Assembly: GCA_902536205.1 (NCBI GenBank)
Contig: CACAWM010000025.1
Coordinates: 1 to 7,690, forward strand
Source of the DNA: an uncultured Pelagibacteraceae bacterium
Lineage (GTDB): Bacteria > Pseudomonadota > Alphaproteobacteria > Pelagibacterales > Pelagibacteraceae
DNA length: 7,690 nucleotides
Direction of reading: 5' to 3'
Part shown: positions 1 to 7,655 of the stretch, piece after piece
How positions within the stretch are numbered: position 1 is the first letter of the stretch
How the letters are laid out: each line of letters starts with the position of its first letter
Notes under the pieces: model-generated
Database searches by the model: none
What the model was told of the DNA's origin: nothing
What the model saw: only the letters and a program-made list of their open reading frames with translations
Program-made: the position numbers and the translations under genes

Positions 1-35
1 TTGATTTTTAATAATTTGTGTTAAGATAAATTTTA
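1..35 (+). other. Short leader upstream of sucA
   Basis: These 35 bases precede the sucA start and are strongly A/T. All three forward frames contain a stop here (TGA at 2, TAA at 9 and TAA at 22), so at most a few C-terminal codons of an upstream gene could be present. There is no GGAGG-like ribosome binding site before the ATG. The segment around 22-31 (TTAAGATAAA) is loosely like a -10 box, but in DNA this AT-rich it is not evidence of a promoter. The same bases recur in reverse complement at 7656-7690. Confidence 0.5.
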
Positions 36-1669
36 ATGTCTTCTTCAAAAAACAACACCTTGTACAAAAAGACCTCCTTTCTAGCAGGTAATAACTCCGA
101 GTTTATTAAAGAGTTTTACGCAGACTATATTTCAGACCCTCATTCTCTACCTGAAAGCTGGAGAAAATTTTTTGAGGGATTGAGCGATGATGGAAAATTA
201 ATTTATGAAGATCTTAAGGGTCCAAGTTGGTCACCTGAAAAGAAAATTAGAAAACCATCGGTAAAGTTGAAAGAAAATTTAGAGTCAGAAAATACTTCGG
301 AAAATTTAACTTCAAATTCAATTAAACAAGCTACTAAAGATTCTGTAAGAGCGATTATGTTGATACGAGCTTATAGAATTAGAGGACATTTAATTGCTAG
401 CTTGGATCCTTTGTCAATCCAAAAAAAAGAAGAACATCCTGAACTTAAACCAGAGAGCTATGGATTTACAAATAAAGATTATAGGCGAAAAATTTTTTTG
501 GACGGTGTTTTAGGCTTACAATATGCAGATTTAAATCAAATAATATCTATTCTTAAAAAAACATATTGTTCAAATATTGGTTATGAATTTATGCACATGG
601 GTGACCCTGATGAAAAATCGTGGATTAGAGATAGAATTGAAGGACCTGAAAAAAATATAACCTTTACAGAAAATGGTAAAAGAGCAATATTAAATAAAAT
701 AATTCAAGCGGAGGGATTTGAAAAATATTTACATGTAAAATTTGTTGGTACAAAAAGATTTGGACTTGATGGTGGAGAAGCTCTGATACCAGCGTTGGAG
801 CAAATTATTAAAAGAGGTGGAAATTTAGGTGCTAAAGAAATTAAAATTGGGATGCCCCATCGTGGAAGATTAAATGTTCTTGCAAATGTAATGGGCAAGC
901 CATTTAAAGCTATTTTTAGTGAATTTTTTGGAAAATCAGTAAACAGTAGTAAAGATTTTGAAGGAGACGTAAAATATCATTTAGGAGCTTCCTCTAATAG
1001 AGAGTTTGACGGAAATTCTGTTCACATAAGCCTTACAGATAATCCATCCCACTTAGAAGCGGTTAATCCAGTTGTCTTAGGACAAGTTCGAGCTAAACAA
1101 TTTTTTCATAAAGATAAATATAGAAAAAAAGTTATTCCAGTTTTAATGCATGGAGATGCTGCATTTGCCGGTCAAGGAATAGTAGCTGAATGTTTTGCAA
1201 TGTCTGGTTTACCAGGACATAACATTGGTGGTACAATACATATAATTGTAAATAATCAAATTGGCTTCACGACAGCCCCAAGATTTGCTAGATCATCACC
1301 ATATCCTTCAGACGTAGCTAAAACAGCTCAAGCTCCTATTTTTCATGTAAATGGTGACGACCCAGAGGCGGTTGTTCACTGTGCGAAAATTGCTACTGAA
1401 TACAGACAAAAATTTAATAGAGACGTAGTTATAGATATAGTGTGTTATAGAAGGTTTGGTCATAATGAAGGGGATGAACCTTCATTCACTCAGCCAATTA
1501 TGTATAAAAAAATAAGATCTCATCCAACAACTCTTTCTATTTATGGAGAAAAATTAAGCAAAGAAGGTTTAACGAGTGAGAGTAATTTACAAAAAGAGAA
1601 AATTAACTTTAAGAACTATTTAGAAAAAGAGTTTTTAGCTTCAAAAAGTTATAAATCAGAATTGAAGTG
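1..1669 (+). repeat. Left arm of a 1669-bp inverted repeat
   Basis: Bases 1-1669 match the reverse complement of 6022-7690, with position x pairing with 7691-x. I compared several blocks base by base (71-130, 431-490, 731-790, 1091-1150, 1571-1669 and the first 46 bases) and found no difference. The 544 encoded codons translate identically with no indel. The arm contains the sucA leader and 5' 56% of sucA, and no mobile-element gene. It is most likely the genuine locus, because here sucA continues intact past the end of the arm. Confidence 0.97.
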
Positions 1670-2930
1670 GTTTGATGGCGCCTGGTCTAGATTCAAGCCA
1701 GGTTTAGGAAAAGATAAAAGAGGCTTAAGTGGTGTAGATAAAAATAAATTAATCAAAATAGGTAAAAAAATTTCTGAGATACCTTCAAATTTTAAAGTTC
1801 ATAAAACTTTAAAAAAGATATTTAATCTTAGAATGAGTACTATTGAAGAGGGTAAAGCGATTGATTGGTCTACTGCTGAAAGTTTAGCTTTTGGATCATT
1901 GCTCACCGAAGGTTTTTCTGTGAGATTATCTGGACAAGATTCTGGCAGAGGAACTTTTAGTCAAAGACACGCTGTTTTAAGAAATCAAGATAATCATGAA
2001 AGGTATATACCTCTAAATAATATTTCACAGGATCAAAAAAATTTTGAAATTATTGATAGCTTACTATCCGAATTAGCAGTTCTTGGATTTGAATTTGGAT
2101 ATTCTCTATCAGAACCAGAGACATTAGTTTTATGGGAAGCTCAATTCGGTGATTTTGCTAATGGCGCTCAAATTATTATTGATCAGTTTATTTCATCAGG
2201 AGAGTCAAAATGGGGCAGAGCCAGTGGTTTAGTAATGTTATTACCTCACGGTTACGAGGGTCAGGGCCCAGAACACTCTTCAGCAAGATTAGAAAGATTC
2301 TTACAGTTATGTGCCGGTGAAAATCTTCAAGTAGTTAATTGCACAACACCATCAAATTATTTTCATGTCTTAAGGCGTCAAATGCATAGAGAATTTAGAA
2401 AACCATTAGTAATAATGACACCAAAGTCACTTTTGAGACATAAAAAATGTGTTTCAGATATTATAGAATTTTCGAAAAAAAGTACCTTTCATAGAATTTT
2501 AGAAGATGACGCCTACTCAAATATAAGTAATTTATTATCTCTTAAAAAGAGAGATGATCAAATAAGAAAGGTAGTGATGTGCTCTGGAAAAATTTATTAT
2601 GATTTAATTGAAGCAAGAGAAAAATATAAAAATAATAAAGTAACCTTTGTCAGAATTGAACAACTTTATCCTTTTCCAGCTAAAACATTGGCAAATATCC
2701 TAAAAAGATACACAAAAGCCAATTTTATATGGTGTCAAGAAGAGCCAATGAATATGGGAGCTTGGAATACAGTAAGAAATTACATTGATAGGACTTTGGA
2801 AATGATAAATTTTGGTGATAAATCCGTTAAATATGTTGGTAGAAAGGCAGCTTCCTCTACTGCTACTGGAAATCTAAACAAACATCTTGCACAACAAAAA
2901 GAAATATTAGAAAAGATACTTAAAGATTAA
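36..2930 (+). CDS. sucA: 2-oxoglutarate dehydrogenase E1 component (ThDP-dependent)
   Basis: This is the E1 subunit of the cytoplasmic 2-oxoglutarate dehydrogenase complex. It decarboxylates 2-oxoglutarate on thiamine diphosphate and transfers the succinyl group to the lipoyl arm of E2. At 964 residues it is full length (E. coli SucA is about 930). Residues about 14-47 form the family's N-terminal E2-interacting segment (FLAG, then SWRKFF). The ThDP dehydrogenase domain follows. It holds GMPHRGRLN with H275, KYHLG with H315 and NPSHLEAVNP with H339. H275 and H315 probably correspond to the active-site His260 and His298 of E. coli. The ThDP/Mg motif runs from G373-D374 to N406-N407. The transketolase-like pyrimidine-binding domain shows GRGTFSQRH (637-645), LWEAQFGDFANGAQ (699-712) and HGYEGQGPEHSSARLERF (738-755). 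The C-terminal domain shows RIEQLYPFP (873-881) and WCQEEPMNMGAW (899-910). The ATG at 36 gives the expected N-terminus. The stop is immediately followed by the sucB ATG, so translation is probably coupled. Codons 1-544 are duplicated in inverted orientation at the other end of the window. Confidence 0.98.
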   Translation: MSSSKNNTLYKKTSFLAGNNSEFIKEFYADYISDPHSLPESWRKFFEGLSDDGKLIYEDLKGPSWSPEKKIRKPSVKLKENLESENTSENLTSNSIKQATKDSVRAIMLIRAYRIRGHLIASLDPLSIQKKEEHPELKPESYGFTNKDYRRKIFLDGVLGLQYADLNQIISILKKTYCSNIGYEFMHMGDPDEKSWIRDRIEGPEKNITFTENGKRAILNKIIQAEGFEKYLHVKFVGTKRFGLDGGEALIPALEQIIKRGGNLGAKEIKIGMPHRGRLNVLANVMGKPFKAIFSEFFGKSVNSSKDFEGDVKYHLGASSNREFDGNSVHISLTDNPSHLEAVNPVVLGQVRAKQFFHKDKYRKKVIPVLMHGDAAFAGQGIVAECFAMSGLPGHNIGGTIHIIVNNQIGFTTAPRFARSSPYPSDVAKTAQAPIFHVNGDDPEAVVHCAKIATEYRQKFNRDVVIDIVCYRRFGHNEGDEPSFTQPIMYKKIRSHPTTLSIYGEKLSKEGLTSESNLQKEKINFKNYLEKEFLASKSYKSELKWFDGAWSRFKPGLGKDKRGLSGVDKNKLIKIGKKISEIPSNFKVHKTLKKIFNLRMSTIEEGKAIDWSTAESLAFGSLLTEGFSVRLSGQDSGRGTFSQRHAVLRNQDNHERYIPLNNISQDQKNFEIIDSLLSELAVLGFEFGYSLSEPETLVLWEAQFGDFANGAQIIIDQFISSGESKWGRASGLVMLLPHGYEGQGPEHSSARLERFLQLCAGENLQVVNCTTPSNYFHVLRRQMHREFRKPLVIMTPKSLLRHKKCVSDIIEFSKKSTFHRILEDDAYSNISNLLSLKKRDDQIRKVVMCSGKIYYDLIEAREKYKNNKVTFVRIEQLYPFPAKTLANILKRYTKANFIWCQEEPMNMGAWNTVRNYIDRTLEMINFGDKSVKYVGRKAASSTATGNLNKHLAQQKEILEKILKD

Positions 2931-4238
2931 ATGGCAGAAAAAATTACAGTACCAACTCTGGGTGAGTCAGTAACAGAAGCAACAGTTTCAAAGTGGCTAA
3001 AATCTCAAGGAGAAAAAGTATCAGCTGATGAACCACTCGTAGAGCTAGAAACAGATAAAGTTAATGTTGAAGTACCTTCTCCCACGAATGGAGTATTAGG
3101 CAGTATAGCTGTAAAAGAGGGTGAAACTGTAAATGTTGGTTCTTTACTTGGTACAGTTGATAATGCTTTAAAAAGTGTAGAAAAAAAAACCAATGAAGAC
3201 AACAACTATAGTCCTCCTAAAAAGAAAAAAAACAATCAACCAAAAATATTTGAAGAGGAGGAGATTGTAAGACCACAAAAAACAATACAAAAAAAAATAC
3301 AAGAGCCAGTACTAAAACTTGAGGAAGAGGAGCCTTTAATTTTAGATAATGCTCATGAAGACACAGTAAAACAAAAAGTAGAAAAGATAATTTCTCCAGC
3401 AGCAAGAAAACTGGCTAGTGAGACTAACGCAGATATTAGTAAGATAAAAGGCTCGGGAAAAAATGGCATTATTTTAAAAGAGGATATAATGGAATTGATG
3501 GGCTCTAAACCAGAACCATCAAAGAGAAAAATTAATTATGGCCCAGAAGAACGAGTTAAAATGACAAGGCTAAGATTAACTATCGCGAAGAGATTAAAAG
3601 AAGCTCAAGAAAATGCAGCAATGCTTACAACATTCAATGAGGTCGATATGAGTGAAGTAATGTCAATGAGAAGCACTTATAAAGATGAGTTCCAAACAAA
3701 ATATGGAGTTAAACTTGGATTTATGTCATTCTTTGTAAAAGCTTGCGTGATAGGATTAAAAAACTATCCTGCGATAAATGCTGAAATCCAAAATGAGGAA
3801 ATAGTTTATAAAAATTATTATAATATTAGCATTGCAGTTGGTACGGATAGAGGTTTGGTAGTTCCGGTTCTAAGAGAAACAGATGAAATGTCATTTGCTG
3901 AAATTGAAAAAAATATTGGTATGCTTGGTCAAAAAGCTAGAGATGGTAAAATCACTATTGAAGATTTACAAGGAGGGACATTTACTATAACTAATGGCGG
4001 AATTTATGGATCAATGCTTTCTACACCAATATTAAATCCTCCTCAATCTGCGGTCTTAGGTATGCATAATATAATTCAAAGACCAGTTGTTTTTGAAGGC
4101 AAAGTTGAAGTACGACCAATAATGTATTTAGCCTTATCATATGATCATAGAATAATTGATGGAAAAGAAGCTGTATCTTTTTTGAAAATAGTAAAAGAGT
4201 CTTTGGAACAGCCAAAAAGACTTTTCTTAGATATTTAA
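2931..4238 (+). CDS. sucB: Dihydrolipoyl succinyltransferase, E2 of 2-oxoglutarate dehydrogenase
   Basis: This is the E2 core of the complex. Its swinging lipoyl arm receives the succinyl group from SucA and transfers it to CoA, giving succinyl-CoA. It has 435 residues, a normal length with a single lipoyl domain. Residues 1-77 are the biotinyl/lipoyl domain, with lipoyl-lysine K43 in the motif ETDKVNVEV. Residues about 78-150 are a linker, unusually Lys/Glu-rich rather than the Ala/Pro-rich type common in proteobacteria. Residues about 154-188 are the peripheral subunit-binding domain (ISPAARKLA, then [13 protein letters not shown]) that docks E3 and/or E1. Residues about 205-435 are the catalytic acyltransferase domain, with [11 protein letters not shown] (351-361) and the active-site motif [12 protein letters not shown], which holds H406 and D410. 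The ATG at 2931 directly follows the sucA TAA with no room for its own ribosome binding site, consistent with coupled translation. Acetyl- versus succinyltransferase specificity is assigned from the adjacent sucA and the [11 protein letters not shown] and ETDKVNVEV motifs. Confidence 0.97.
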   Translation: MAEKITVPTLGESVTEATVSKWLKSQGEKVSADEPLVELETDKVNVEVPSPTNGVLGSIAVKEGETVNVGSLLGTVDNALKSVEKKTNEDNNYSPPKKKKNNQPKIFEEEEIVRPQKTIQKKIQEPVLKLEEEEPLILDNAHEDTVKQKVEKIISPAARKLASETNADISKIKGSGKNGIILKEDIMELMGSKPEPSKRKINYGPEERVKMTRLRLTIAKRLKEAQENAAMLTTFNEVDMSEVMSMRSTYKDEFQTKYGVKLGFMSFFVKACVIGLKNYPAINAEIQNEEIVYKNYYNISIAVGTDRGLVVPVLRETDEMSFAEIEKNIGMLGQKARDGKITIEDLQGGTFTITNGGIYGSMLSTPILNPPQSAVLGMHNIIQRPVVFEGKVEVRPIMYLALSYDHRIIDGKEAVSFLKIVKESLEQPKRLFLDI

Positions 4239-4240
4239 TA

Positions 4241-5647
4241 ATGGAAAATAAATTTGATTTAATTGTAATTGGTGGCGGCCCAGGTGGATATGTATGTGCA
4301 ATTAGGGCAGCTCAACTTGGGTTAAAAACTGCATGCATTGAGTCAAGAGGCGCACTGGGAGGCACATGTCTTAACGTAGGATGCATACCATCTAAAAGTC
4401 TTTTAAATTTATCAGAAAATTTTCATAAAGCTAAAAAAGATTTCAATAAACAAGGAATAGAAATTGATGGAATAAAACTCAATATTGAAAAAATGATGTT
4501 AAATAAAAATAAATCCATACAAGTACTAACGAAGGGAGTAGAGTTTTTATTCAAGAAAAATAAAGTAACATATTTTAAAGGAAAGGGAGTTCTTTTTTCC
4601 AAAAATGATATTGTAATTTACGAAAGTGATAGCAAAAGAATTAATGTATCATCTAAAAATATTGTAATTGCTACAGGGTCAGCAGTAGCTTCATTACCTG
4701 GAATTAAAATTAATGAAAAAAATATTGTTTCTTCTACTGGTGCTTTATCTTTTAATAAAGTACCGGGCAAACTAGCTGTGATTGGAGGAGGTTATATTGG
4801 CCTAGAAATGGGATCTGTATGGTCAAGACTAGGGTCTGATGTTACTGTCATTGAGTATTTAGATTATATAACGCCTGGCATGGATAGAGAAATTTCAAAT
4901 GAATTTCAAAAAATATTATCTAGGCAAGGAATTAAATTCAAAATGGGATCGAAAGTGGACACTGTGGAAGATCAAGAAGACTCTGTTAAAATTTCTTATA
5001 CTAATGTTAAGAATTCTAAAAAAGAAGTTTTAGAAGTTGAAAAGGTTTTAGTATCTGTTGGAAGAAAACCCTACACAGAAGGTTTAAATCTTTCTAAAGT
5101 AGGAGTAAAAAAAGATAGCAAAGGAAGAATAGAAGTAAATAATAAATTACAAACTTCGATAAAAAATATTTACGCTATTGGAGATGTAATAAAAGGCCCA
5201 ATGTTAGCACATAAAGCAGAGGAAGAAGGTATCGCTGTTGCTGAAATTTTAGCTGGTCAAGCAGGACATGTTAATTACGATGTAATACCTGGTGTAATCT
5301 ATACATCACCAGAAGTTGCTACTGTTGGAAAAACAGAAGAGCAATTAAAAGAGGAAAATAAATCTTACAAGATTGGCAAATTTCCATTTCTTGCTAACTC
5401 AAGAGCCAAAGTAAACAATGAAACCGAGGGCTTTGTTAAAATACTCGCTGATAGTAAAACTGACAAAGTTTTAGGCGTCCATATCATTGGACCTCACTGC
5501 GGGGATATGATTGCGGAGATGGCTTTAGCAATGGAATTTGGAGCAAGCTCAGAAGATATTGCTAGAACTTGCCATGCCCATCCTACACATACAGAAGCCA
5601 TAAAAGAAGCAGCTTTAGCTGTTGATAAAAGACCAATTCATTTTTAA
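4241..5647 (+). CDS. lpdA: Dihydrolipoyl dehydrogenase (E3)
   Basis: This FAD flavoprotein reoxidises the dihydrolipoyl group on E2 and passes electrons to NAD+. It has 468 residues, typical for the family. The N-terminal FAD Rossmann motif GGGPGG is at 11-16. The redox-active disulfide pair is C43 and C48 in GGTCLNVGCIPSK. ATGSA at 144-148 is the usual ATG motif between the two nucleotide-binding domains. The NAD-binding motif GGGYIG is at 182-187, and VSVGRKP (271-277) follows. The second FAD contact is YAIGDV at 311-316. The C-terminal dimerisation domain carries the catalytic pair H447 and E452 in HAHPTHTEA. These motifs separate it from glutathione or mercuric reductases. It starts 2 nt after the sucB stop, so it is the third gene of the operon and most likely the E3 of this complex. 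It may also serve pyruvate dehydrogenase or glycine cleavage if the genome has no other copy, which the window cannot show. The end is marked by an A12 run, with no hairpin terminator seen. Confidence 0.96.
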   Translation: MENKFDLIVIGGGPGGYVCAIRAAQLGLKTACIESRGALGGTCLNVGCIPSKSLLNLSENFHKAKKDFNKQGIEIDGIKLNIEKMMLNKNKSIQVLTKGVEFLFKKNKVTYFKGKGVLFSKNDIVIYESDSKRINVSSKNIVIATGSAVASLPGIKINEKNIVSSTGALSFNKVPGKLAVIGGGYIGLEMGSVWSRLGSDVTVIEYLDYITPGMDREISNEFQKILSRQGIKFKMGSKVDTVEDQEDSVKISYTNVKNSKKEVLEVEKVLVSVGRKPYTEGLNLSKVGVKKDSKGRIEVNNKLQTSIKNIYAIGDVIKGPMLAHKAEEEGIAVAEILAGQAGHVNYDVIPGVIYTSPEVATVGKTEEQLKEENKSYKIGKFPFLANSRAKVNNETEGFVKILADSKTDKVLGVHIIGPHCGDMIAEMALAMEFGASSEDIARTCHAHPTHTEAIKEAALAVDKRPIHF

Positions 5648-5675
5648 AAAAAAAAAATTCAACTACTATTAAAAT
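5648..5675 (+). other. lpdA-priA intergenic gap with poly-A run
   Basis: This is a 28-nt spacer. The run of twelve A residues (5646-5657) starts inside the lpdA stop codon. I see no inverted repeat able to form an intrinsic terminator and no clear Shine-Dalgarno site, so priA may be read through from the suc operon. A homopolymer of this length is a place where sequencing length errors occur, but it lies outside the coding frames apart from the stop. Confidence 0.5.
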
Positions 5676-6021
5676 ATGAAAGCACAAGTATTGCTGCCTA
5701 AAATATTTAATTTTTCATTTACATACAAAACAAAAAAAGAAAAATTAATCCCAGGTGATATCGTTGAAGTTCCTTTTGGGAAAGAAAAGGCGATTGGTGT
5801 TGTGTGGCCAAGCGAAAGTTTTGTGCTAAAAGATATAAAAATTAAAAATATTCATAAAAAAATTGGAAAAATTTCTTTAAACAAAAACTTCATCAATTTT
5901 ATGAAATGGTTTGCGATGTACAACGTGACACCCGAAGGGCTCGTTCTTAAAATGGTTATTGGAGGTAATAAAAATTTATTTAAAAAAAATGATAAAAGTT
6001 TTGACCTAAAAGCAATCAAAG
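5676..6021 (+). CDS. priA: Primosomal protein N' (replication restart helicase PriA), N-terminal fragment
   Basis: This is the start of PriA, the superfamily 2 DNA helicase that recognises stalled forks and reloads the replicative helicase. Only the N-terminal 3'-DNA-end-binding domain and the start of what follows are present. Supporting features are the opening MKAQVLLP, an FxY pair at about 14-17, PGDIVEVPFG (26-35), IGVVW (40-44), and WFAMYNVTPEGLVLKMVI (78-95). The last resembles the WxAxY...GxVLRM pattern of alphaproteobacterial PriA. The complete protein normally has about 650-730 residues with Walker A, DEAH and zinc-binding cysteine motifs, and none of these is present. The open frame continues to a stop at 6033-6035, but bases from 6022 onward belong to the inverted sucA copy. 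The last residues (about ALQF) are therefore not PriA. The ATG at 5676 is the only sensible start, because in-frame TAA lies just upstream. I infer truncation by a chimeric junction, not a real short gene. Confidence 0.85.
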
Positions 6022-7655
6022 CACTTCAATTCTGATTTATAACTTTTTGAAGCTAAAAACTCTTTTTCTAAATAGTTCTTAAAGTTAATTTTCTCTTTTT
6101 GTAAATTACTCTCACTCGTTAAACCTTCTTTGCTTAATTTTTCTCCATAAATAGAAAGAGTTGTTGGATGAGATCTTATTTTTTTATACATAATTGGCTG
6201 AGTGAATGAAGGTTCATCCCCTTCATTATGACCAAACCTTCTATAACACACTATATCTATAACTACGTCTCTATTAAATTTTTGTCTGTATTCAGTAGCA
6301 ATTTTCGCACAGTGAACAACCGCCTCTGGGTCGTCACCATTTACATGAAAAATAGGAGCTTGAGCTGTTTTAGCTACGTCTGAAGGATATGGTGATGATC
6401 TAGCAAATCTTGGGGCTGTCGTGAAGCCAATTTGATTATTTACAATTATATGTATTGTACCACCAATGTTATGTCCTGGTAAACCAGACATTGCAAAACA
6501 TTCAGCTACTATTCCTTGACCGGCAAATGCAGCATCTCCATGCATTAAAACTGGAATAACTTTTTTTCTATATTTATCTTTATGAAAAAATTGTTTAGCT
6601 CGAACTTGTCCTAAGACAACTGGATTAACCGCTTCTAAGTGGGATGGATTATCTGTAAGGCTTATGTGAACAGAATTTCCGTCAAACTCTCTATTAGAGG
6701 AAGCTCCTAAATGATATTTTACGTCTCCTTCAAAATCTTTACTACTGTTTACTGATTTTCCAAAAAATTCACTAAAAATAGCTTTAAATGGCTTGCCCAT
6801 TACATTTGCAAGAACATTTAATCTTCCACGATGGGGCATCCCAATTTTAATTTCTTTAGCACCTAAATTTCCACCTCTTTTAATAATTTGCTCCAACGCT
6901 GGTATCAGAGCTTCTCCACCATCAAGTCCAAATCTTTTTGTACCAACAAATTTTACATGTAAATATTTTTCAAATCCCTCCGCTTGAATTATTTTATTTA
7001 ATATTGCTCTTTTACCATTTTCTGTAAAGGTTATATTTTTTTCAGGTCCTTCAATTCTATCTCTAATCCACGATTTTTCATCAGGGTCACCCATGTGCAT
7101 AAATTCATAACCAATATTTGAACAATATGTTTTTTTAAGAATAGATATTATTTGATTTAAATCTGCATATTGTAAGCCTAAAACACCGTCCAAAAAAATT
7201 TTTCGCCTATAATCTTTATTTGTAAATCCATAGCTCTCTGGTTTAAGTTCAGGATGTTCTTCTTTTTTTTGGATTGACAAAGGATCCAAGCTAGCAATTA
7301 AATGTCCTCTAATTCTATAAGCTCGTATCAACATAATCGCTCTTACAGAATCTTTAGTAGCTTGTTTAATTGAATTTGAAGTTAAATTTTCCGAAGTATT
7401 TTCTGACTCTAAATTTTCTTTCAACTTTACCGATGGTTTTCTAATTTTCTTTTCAGGTGACCAACTTGGACCCTTAAGATCTTCATAAATTAATTTTCCA
7501 TCATCGCTCAATCCCTCAAAAAATTTTCTCCAGCTTTCAGGTAGAGAATGAGGGTCTGAAATATAGTCTGCGTAAAACTCTTTAATAAACTCGGAGTTAT
7601 TACCTGCTAGAAAGGAGGTCTTTTTGTACAAGGTGTTGTTTTTTGAAGAAGACAT
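6006..7655 (-). pseudogene. sucA: 3'-truncated inverted copy of sucA
   Basis: This is a second copy of the 2-oxoglutarate dehydrogenase E1 gene on the minus strand. It starts at the ATG at 7655 and is identical to the complete copy through codon 544 (K544). It then diverges at codon 545 (TGG becomes TGC, Trp to Cys). The frame runs four residues further (FDCF) and stops at TAG (6008-6006). The FD pair matches SucA only because of microhomology at the junction. The 549-residue product would keep the N-terminal segment, the active-site histidines and the ThDP motif at 373-407. It would lack the entire transketolase-like central domain and the C-terminal domain, so it could not form a working E1 active site. 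Absence of any synonymous difference shows that the copy is either very recent or not real. I judge it an artefact of the chimeric arm rather than a gene. Confidence 0.9.
6011..6036. other. priA/sucA inversion junction with microhomology
   Basis: This is the breakpoint between forward priA sequence and inverted sucA sequence. Exact complementarity to sucA ends at 6022 (partner 1669). One mismatch at 6021 is followed by six matching bases (6015-6020, ATCAAA, against 1671-1676 TTTGAT), then a mismatch at 6014. The exact crossover cannot be fixed, because the native priA sequence to the right is unknown and may share further bases with sucA. Short imperfect complementarity at the switch point is what template switching of a displaced strand leaves. 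The resulting fold-back has a 4352-nt spacer (1670-6021). Confidence 0.8.

Noticed and set aside
10..31. Promoter upstream of sucA (TTAAGATAAA as a -10 box).
   Set aside because: The region is almost entirely A/T, there is no credible -35 element within the available sequence, and such matches occur by chance throughout.
704..898. 64-residue minus-strand ORF inside sucA, with an identical mirror on the plus strand at 6793-6987.
   Set aside because: It lies wholly antisense to the ThDP-domain coding region of sucA. The mirror exists only because the arm is inverted. It has no recognisable domain or start signal.
3005..3405. Two minus-strand ORFs (3005-3205 and 3217-3405) opposite sucB, the second hydrophobic and membrane-like.
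   Set aside because: The hydrophobic Phe/Leu/Val run is the antisense reading of the Lys/Glu-rich SucB linker codons. The sense strand is clearly a real gene.
4021..4215. 64-residue minus-strand ORF opposite the 3' end of sucB.
   Set aside because: It is antisense to the conserved catalytic motif of SucB, with no independent evidence of coding.
5646..5675. Rho-independent terminator after lpdA.
   Set aside because: There is only a 12-base A run on the coding strand. No GC-rich stem or following T run is present on the plus strand.
1670..6021. Invertible segment (phase-variation switch) flanked by inverted repeats.
   Set aside because: Inversion by recombination between the arms is possible on paper. 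But the arms are parts of sucA, no recombinase is present, and the spacer encodes constitutive TCA-cycle enzymes.
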